Shown here: one piece after another, positions 57,909-64,000 of the stretch
Numbering within the stretch: the stretch's first letter is position 1
Layout of the letters: each line of letters starts with the position of its first letter
DNA from: Melampsora larici-populina 98AG31
Lineage: Eukaryota; Basidiomycota; Pucciniomycetes; Pucciniales; Melampsoraceae
Length of the DNA stretch: 64,000 nucleotides
NCBI RefSeq assembly: GCF_000204055.1
Contig: NW_006768777.1
Span: 820,036-884,035, forward strand
Direction of reading: 5' to 3'
The notes under the pieces: generated by a model
The model's input: only the letters and a program-made list of their open reading frames with translations
Databases searched by the model: none
Told to the model about the DNA's origin: nothing
Translations under genes and position numbers: made by a program

Positions 57909-59880
57909 GTGAGGGTCCAGAAGAATGGCTCAAAAATGAATCAAGATCTAATATCAAAAATACAAAAAAAATTGCATAAGATCATTCAACAGAAAACCAA
58001 ATCTTATGTGACAAAAATATTATCTACTCCACTTCTATATCAAAGTGTCTATTCTTCTCCAAGTGATTCCTTACTCAAAGCCTCAATCAATATCAACTTC
58101 AAACTTTCAGCAACTACAGCTTCTTTTAAGCTTCTTCTAATCACAATTATTGCTTACAGGAATTTGAGATCATATGCAAGCTTCATTTGATGATAACTTG
58201 CTACTTGTCTTTCTGTTATAAATTCAAATTTTATGAATGAACTTGAATTGAACTTGACACTTTCCTAACCTTATTGTCTCATTTCTTTTGAATTCTTAAC
58301 TCCAATGAAGATCCTTTTTCTCAAAATTTATCTTATTAAAATGATGAAACATTTCACATATCAATTTTGACATGTCACCTGTTCCACCACAATATTTTTG
58401 AATTTTTGCATTACCAAAATATCAATCATGATTCACATCAATTATATATTTCTTTGGGTTGGGGTTCAATGACTCCATCCTTCATCCAACTTTCAAGTGA
58501 TGAAGTTGGTTTAAAGAATTTTAAAACAACTCCATGTGCTTCATTAGTTCATCAAGTTTCAACAAAAATTCAACAATCATATTAAATAATCAATGACACA
58601 TGATCCGTACTAATAAACATCATCTCCAAATTAAGTCATTAAAACTAAATGTAATTCTTTGACTCAGAAGAAATTACCAATGGATGCTGCTGTTCTTTGA
58701 GCTTCTAAAGACATTGTAGGTCCATGGTCATTCTCTTAATCCTTAAACTTATAGAATCCATTGCTTCTTGATCAATAAGTCATAGAGAAGAAAAGTAAAA
58801 TAGACTTAAATACTTTTATAGCCCCTAAGCTTACTGAGACTGAACTGATTGATGAACCTATTAAGACTGATCAATATTTGAATTTGATGTAATGTTCTAA
58901 TAAACTTGATAATCAAATCCAATTGGCTTTTATTAACTTTGTCCAAGTTGAACCAATCAAATGACTACTTCTTAAATAAAATCCAAATTCAAATTTATCA
59001 AGACACTTCCCATCTTGATTGCATTAATATAAATTGTTCAAAGTAATTGACACATTCCTAAGTTAAATCCTATTGGTCATATCATCTTCATCATCAAGAC
59101 TGATAAGTGCATCTGACCATCATTCAAGAACATTTTGTATTGTAATACAACTTTGATCAGTTTCTCACAATCTGGTTAATCTTGAAAATTTCTTTACAGC
59201 TGTAATTGATATAGCTTTATTAATTCCAATACCCAAATTTCTATCTTCCAATTCTGGAATTCCATTCAATTTTTGATTTGTTGGTTTGAATCTGATTGAT
59301 TTTATTGGTCACCCTGAATGCTTTCAACAACTAAGAATCAATTTTAACATCTATCTGACCAAATTGATCTTTCGGATCCAAAGTCTTGTCCAATCTTTCA
59401 AATCAATTTGATTTGGTTCTCAGTTAAATAAATTGACGTTTATCTCTTTCAGAAGGTTTTATATGGTTCAAGTAAATTTATAGGTTGATGAGATCTGGCA
59501 AAACTTGGAAATTCGTTAGAAGTCAAATGATTCAGCAGTTTAAAAGCCTCATGATCCATTGATGTAAATCCCCTATCAACTCTACCTTATTTAACTATGA
59601 TTTCAATGCAGTCTTGTCCAATTAATCGTTAACCATTTGAACGATTTAATGAAAGTGATGATTTTGTAATTCTTCTTATGAATCGCATCCCTTGTCCTAA
59701 TCTTGATGATGATTTGAAGATCTTTGAAATCAGGATTCATGTTGCAACAATGTTTAAAGTAAAGGTGATATTGAATCATTTTGACCTTCTTTGAATGATC
59801 AATGATTGTTCTGGTTCAGATAGTTGATAAAGTTGTATGTGATTGCATTCAAAGTGAGTTCCAGATCATAGTCAACAATT
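57909..59880 (+). other. AT-rich stretch with faint coding traces, plus strand
   Basis: No intact gene. Several plus-strand pieces look like eroded exons, for example KSYVTKILSTPLLYQSVYSS (about 58000), LGWGSMTPSFIQLSSDEVGL (about 58460) and FNESDDFVILLMNRIPCPN (about 59650). They are separated by stops and frameshifts. I cannot assign them; a decayed host gene is possible. Confidence 0.25.
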
Positions 59881-61830
59881 GAAGTCGAGTGCATTGAAGG
59901 ATTGATTGAGTTGATAAGTTAATCTCCTAGTTGGTGATTGCTTTGTTGCCTTTCTCGATTAATTTGAAACTGGCTACAATTTGAATGAGCAAAATTGTTG
60001 AATTATGTAGTTGTTGAATTGAAAAGAGTATGCAGATGAGCTCACTGTTTGACGTTGTAGAACTTATAACCCAACAAGGGTTATACAGAGCTGGAAGAGG
60101 ATAATCTACTAATAAAATGACTAGTAGAAGTTGTCTAAGGACTGCTCTTCTAAAACAACACAATCAGAAAGAGCTCTGTTGTATTGAGTACTGATAAGGC
60201 ACCAGAGAAATATAACTTCGCACGTAATTTTAACTTCAAAAGCACACTTTGTATTACTATCAACACTGCTATAGTGTTATTCCCAATTGATAACTGAAAA
60301 AAATAAGCAATATCTGATTGATATTATTCCCAATAAGTCTTTATGACTATAAAACTAAAGTAAATTTCTCTTTATAACTGTAATAAAGGGCGTATTTAAG
60401 TGAACAGGTACTATTAAAATAAGTTTATGATGATAAACAAAATAATAATGGCGTAAATGATAAAGAAAAAAAAAGGGGAACAACAGTCCCAAAACCCTCT
60501 CAAAGTATATATAACAATGTACTAGAACTTTTACAATGGTCAACAGCCTCAAAACCAATCAAATCCGCCCAAAATTCCCTAAAAACCCTATGATGACGCA
60601 ATGTAATGGTTTTGTTACTAATAAATGATGTAATTTTCACAGCTAAAAGTGATCAATGACGCAATAATATGATTTACAGCACTTCTTATGATGAATACAG
60701 GTGATTTTTTCCTTGTAAACTAGCTGAAAACCAATTTTTGAGATTACGAATTTTTTCAGATGTGCTCCAATTTTTGATTACTAGAGTGCATCTTGTAGCC
60801 CACGTGTTACTGATCATTTCTGACAACTACATGACCTACTTCTGATGAGTGATGAGTAAGATATTGAGTTGTGAAGTTAAGGTTTTTAGTGTTACATATG
60901 ACTTGTGACTGTAAATTCGAGATTCACACCAATTCTTTATTTGCCTTATAACTTTTTACACACACCTCCGTTACTAATGATTTAAAGTTTGTACATTATG
61001 TAATCCACTCTTCTGCGTTGAATGAGCCATCTACCAACCTATTCTGACGTCATTTGACATATGTAATTAGCTGAAAACCTCCATTTTCCACGAATTTCAC
61101 CCATTTTCTTCACTTTTCACAGCTACTACTATCTTTTTCTTGCTCATGTAATATGACATCATCATCTATAGCCTTAAAAATCCCGGAAAATCCTCTTGGC
61201 AACCTTAAATTCCATCACTACCACTATTACACAACCAAACTACACGTGTACCTCTTGTTTACCAACTTCGAAAAAGTGCTTTTTTCCTAATAACTTCTGT
61301 TTCTACTTATCAACCTTGAAGATTAAAATTGTCATAGTATCATATAATGTTGTTCTTTCATATTCTAACCTCATAATACCCATAACTTTATTTTTACTAA
61401 CCTAAAAACCATTTTCCAACCTTTATACCTATAATTTCGAATTTTTCTTATGTTTTTCTTTCTTTCTTTTTGTAATAAATTTGTAAGTAAACTATAATGA
61501 TCTTAATATATAATGTGAAATAAAATGATGTAATGTTGACCTAATGACCAATACATAAGCCTACAAGAGCTTCAATTGATCAAAAACCTCCATTTTGAAT
61601 TTTCTTTCCTGCTGAATCCTGCTAATAAACTGGTAAACTGGTAATTGTGAATTTTTTAATTGATCCCATAAATTGATCACCACAACGTCCCGATTCCATT
61701 CAATTTGGTTTGATCCGAGTAATTTGAATTAATCCAATCCGATTGAATGCAACACAATTAGATGGTGAAGCTTGTGATGATGGTGTCAGTTTAGTAGGTA
61801 TTTACCATGCAGAGCTCAAGGAGCTCTGGC
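59881..61830. other. AT-rich gene-free stretch
   Basis: Nearly 2 kb without a supported gene; ATGATGTAA and TTTTCACAGCTA words recur around 60600-61130, suggesting an old repeat. Confidence 0.45.
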
Positions 61831-61833
61831 GAA

Positions 61834-62812
61834 CCTTTTCAAGCTGTCCCAGTTTGTCTATCTCTTCCGCTTGTACATCATCTTGTGTCATAAGTGGATT
61901 GCTTCGGAGCGGTTCGCTTGGTGTTAGGGTGGCAATGTAGCCTTCTGCCGAGCTACCACACTGTTGATGGTGAACAAATCTAAGAAGTTGAATTCGACAT
62001 TAACAGAGAAAAGCTTCAAATACAAACGGTTATGATGGTACTAACATGAAGAAGGCACCTCTGTTTCCATTGCTCACTCTTTCCTCCAAAAGGCTCAGAG
62101 TATTACCATCAGCCATGATTTCTGTATTCCTGAGTAAGAATGAATCAGTAGAAGGATTTGAACCCGATTCCGTATTAGACATCACAGAGTAGTTGACCAC
62201 ATCAAATACATTCAGAGTTAATTGAGCTGAATGTGGTAAATCTCGATATTTGATTGGTAGTTTCATTGGAGAAGACCATCTAATAAGAAATTTAATTTAT
62301 TAAGACTTCAACATGTGCAAGCCATCGGATCGGATTAAGTGACCAAATCTCAACTGGGATCGATTAAATGATTAAACTGATGTGTAATAACTTGTGAATG
62401 AGTTCTGAGGAGTGTAAAATGGTATTGTTAATGGTCGAGTATCTTCCCAAACTTGTACTGGTATGTATAGATCTGATAGAGGACTCAAACATCAATCAAT
62501 GAAATAAGTCAATGAAAGAGTTAATTGGTATGTTTAATGAAATATTTAATTGGTATGTTTGATCGAAGATTCAATTGGTATGTTTGATCAAAGATTTCCT
62601 TTTGCCTCTGATTGTAGAACTGATTCAATGCGGTGATTTGTTGATTGGTCAAGTTCATTTGATAGACCATCTTTAAATCCACTTGTTCCAATCATCATGA
62701 ACAAGTTCCATAGGAAACGTGGACCATAAGCTTGTGTAGGATTTGAAAGTCTTGCTTGAAGTCGAACTGAGAGATCATGTTCAGTTGGATGATAGAATGA
62801 ATCATTTGACAT
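61834..62812 (-). pseudogene. 5' fragment resembling VPS34 (class III PI 3-kinase), kinase missing
   Basis: VPS34 makes PI3P for autophagy and endosomal sorting. Only its N-terminal part is seen. Exon 1 from ATG 62812 carries EHDLSVRLQARLSNPTQAYG; a second exon near 62480-62380 reads LSDLYIPVQVWEDTRPLTIP, which is the C2 domain; a third (62279-62044) reads MKLPIKYRDLPHSAQLTLNV, a strong VPS34 C2 signature. A fourth near 61965-61834 has LTPSEPLRSNPLMTQDDVQA, AEEIDKLGQLEKV, matching the start of the helical region. No helical domain remainder and no kinase motifs (GDRH..N, DFG) were found downstream. Exon phases are not all clean. I infer a truncated copy or a gene broken by deletion. Confidence 0.5.
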
Positions 62813-63602
62813 TAATTTCTTTGGTCCACTAACTTATGGATGATCATAGAAACCTTGATCATCTGAGTCATTCTTGTTAAGATTAGAGGCTTGGTAATGA
62901 TCGAATGCAGCAGAAGTGAGACAGAAGAAATCGACCGCTAGGATTCAATGAATAGGTTCTTGAGTAGGGTCCAAATTAAAGAGCTAAAGCAGATAACTAT
63001 GCATACCAATGAGTTGAAGTCAGTTCACATGTCATTACATGATCAAGTCTGGAGAAGGGTGAAATTGAGCTCACCACAATGAAGTTGAAGTGGACCAACA
63101 AACCACAACATTGTGTAAGCTTGATAGAGCTTGGGTTTCCCGCTTTGTTTTTATCAATGAGCTCAACCAGTACCTCTGGACAATGAAGAGGTGAGGTGAT
63201 TGTGGTAGGATGATTGGGAGACCGTCTAAAGATGAGGGTGTGTGTTGGTGAAGTGATTAAAACAGTTGGAGGATTAGAGATCAAAAAAGTGTGGGTTTGG
63301 TCTGCTTCATTGGGATTTGAAGGAAGTTTTGATGAATTTGTTTGAATTGATTGATAGATAACTACTTGATTGGAGTGGTCTGGCGGCTATACACGGCAAG
63401 TGAGAGGATAGTGTGAAGACTGGTAGGCAGTGGATCAAATTGATGAGAGGAATGAGGAGTAAATTCGGGGTGGGGCGCGTGGAAATCAGATTAAATGTGG
63501 TGAGCGTGTAAACCTGTAAATTGGTAGTAGGGATTGGGAGTTAAATCAGGTTTTGCCGGCGAACACGGTTTCCCTTTAACTTGAATGATTATTTTCACTT
63601 AC
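62813..63602. other. gene-free spacer
   Basis: About 800 bases; one minus-strand open frame (62997-63284) shows no recognisable domain. Confidence 0.4.
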
Positions 63603-63917
63603 CTAGAGTTCCATGTTGATACGACAAACTTGAGCCCATTCTGCAGTGGTGATTTTGAGTTGGTGGAAATAGCCATACAGCTTTCTGTTCTTCCTCGGGT
63701 GTTGACCAACAGCAAGGACATGGTCCACATCCTCTTTACAGAGTTGATCAATGACCTGTGCAAATAAGAAAACAGACCATAAGTTATGATAACAAAATGA
63801 GATAATAAAACTTACATCTCTGGCGAGCCAAGCCTTGTGACGGCTCTTGTACTTGATGTTCCATCTTATTCCATAACCAGCAATAAGTGAGCCTTTGAAG
63901 TCTTTATTTGTGCTCAC
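63603..63917 (-). pseudogene. hAT transposase fragment at the right edge
   Basis: Two exon pieces separated by an intron at 63815-63756 (GTAAGT...TTGCACAG). They read GSLIAGYGIRWNIKYKSRHK, AWLARD, then VIDQLCKEDVDHVLAVGQHP. AGYGIRWNIKYKSRHKAW parallels AGWGVHWNIDLAMFSN in hAT-1, so this belongs to a related hAT family. The rest of the gene would lie on both sides; nothing recognisable continues to the left within the window. Confidence 0.5.
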
Positions 63918-64000
63918 ACGCTCAAATTCTCAACGCCAGGGAGCAGAGCAAGTGATGCGCCAAACAATAAAGTCAATCTGTAAATCCGCACACAGTACAT

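Noticed and set aside
60395..60412. GGGCGTATTTAAGTGAAC, similar to the Harbinger MITE end
   Set aside because: Only part of the terminus matches and no opposite end or TAA/TTA duplication was found.
62997..63284. 95-codon minus-strand frame upstream of the VPS34-like fragment
   Set aside because: No ATG context or domain; it does not resemble the VPS34 N-terminus.

Overview
This 64 kb window is eukaryotic and fungal. Its genes are broken by many short introns (about 50-120 nt, GT...AG) and the spacers are AT-rich. The conserved genes are fungal: a carnitine O-acetyltransferase, a Tim50 subunit, a Pop3-like RNase P subunit, a Tfb5 subunit and a GH36 enzyme. The transposons are basidiomycete types (Plavaka-like, DIRS-like tyrosine-recombinase elements, several hAT families). 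Together with Ser-rich secreted proteins this suggests a rust fungus (Pucciniales), perhaps Puccinia or a relative. That placement is recognition plus inference, not a database result.

Layout. 1-8.4 kb is repeat territory: a hAT transposase pseudogene, a hAT-type MITE, a tRNA-Gly(GCC) with a 9-nt intron, a decayed DIRS-like retrotransposon, a foldback element interrupted by a second MITE, and a palindromic element with hairpin ends. 8.6-20.15 kb is one 11.5 kb composite. Outer 40-bp inverted repeats enclose a Tc1/mariner/IS630-type transposase gene (minus strand). That gene appears split by a nested 8.57 kb element with CACCA...TGGTG ends, which carries a Plavaka-like (CACTA-related) transposase and an unrecognised accessory gene. 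20.2-30.5 kb holds an LTR, an inverted pair of coiled-coil ORF copies around a complete two-gene PIF/Harbinger element (TAA target duplication), a CACCA-ended element with captured sequence, and a complete 3.2 kb hAT element with an 8-bp target duplication.

31-53 kb is the gene-rich part: a small secreted protein, a GH36 raffinose-synthase-like enzyme, carnitine O-acetyltransferase, a basic nuclear-looking hypothetical protein, a Ser/Lys-rich secreted protein with an internal stop, Pop3-like, Tim50, a possible micro-gene, and Tfb5 (rebuilt from three small exons). These are ordinary single-copy functions in metabolism, mitochondrial import, RNA processing and transcription/repair. They show no operon-like logic.

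53-64 kb returns to repeats: two abutting MITEs, relics of hAT transposases, a long AT-rich stretch, a fragment that looks like the 5' part of VPS34 without its kinase, and the edge of a further hAT gene.

The most notable signals are the nested giant element, a pattern of premature stops in transposase genes that mostly fit TCG to TTG changes (RIP-like), and an autonomous/MITE pair for PIF/Harbinger. Exon joins were made by eye from splice motifs and reading frame.
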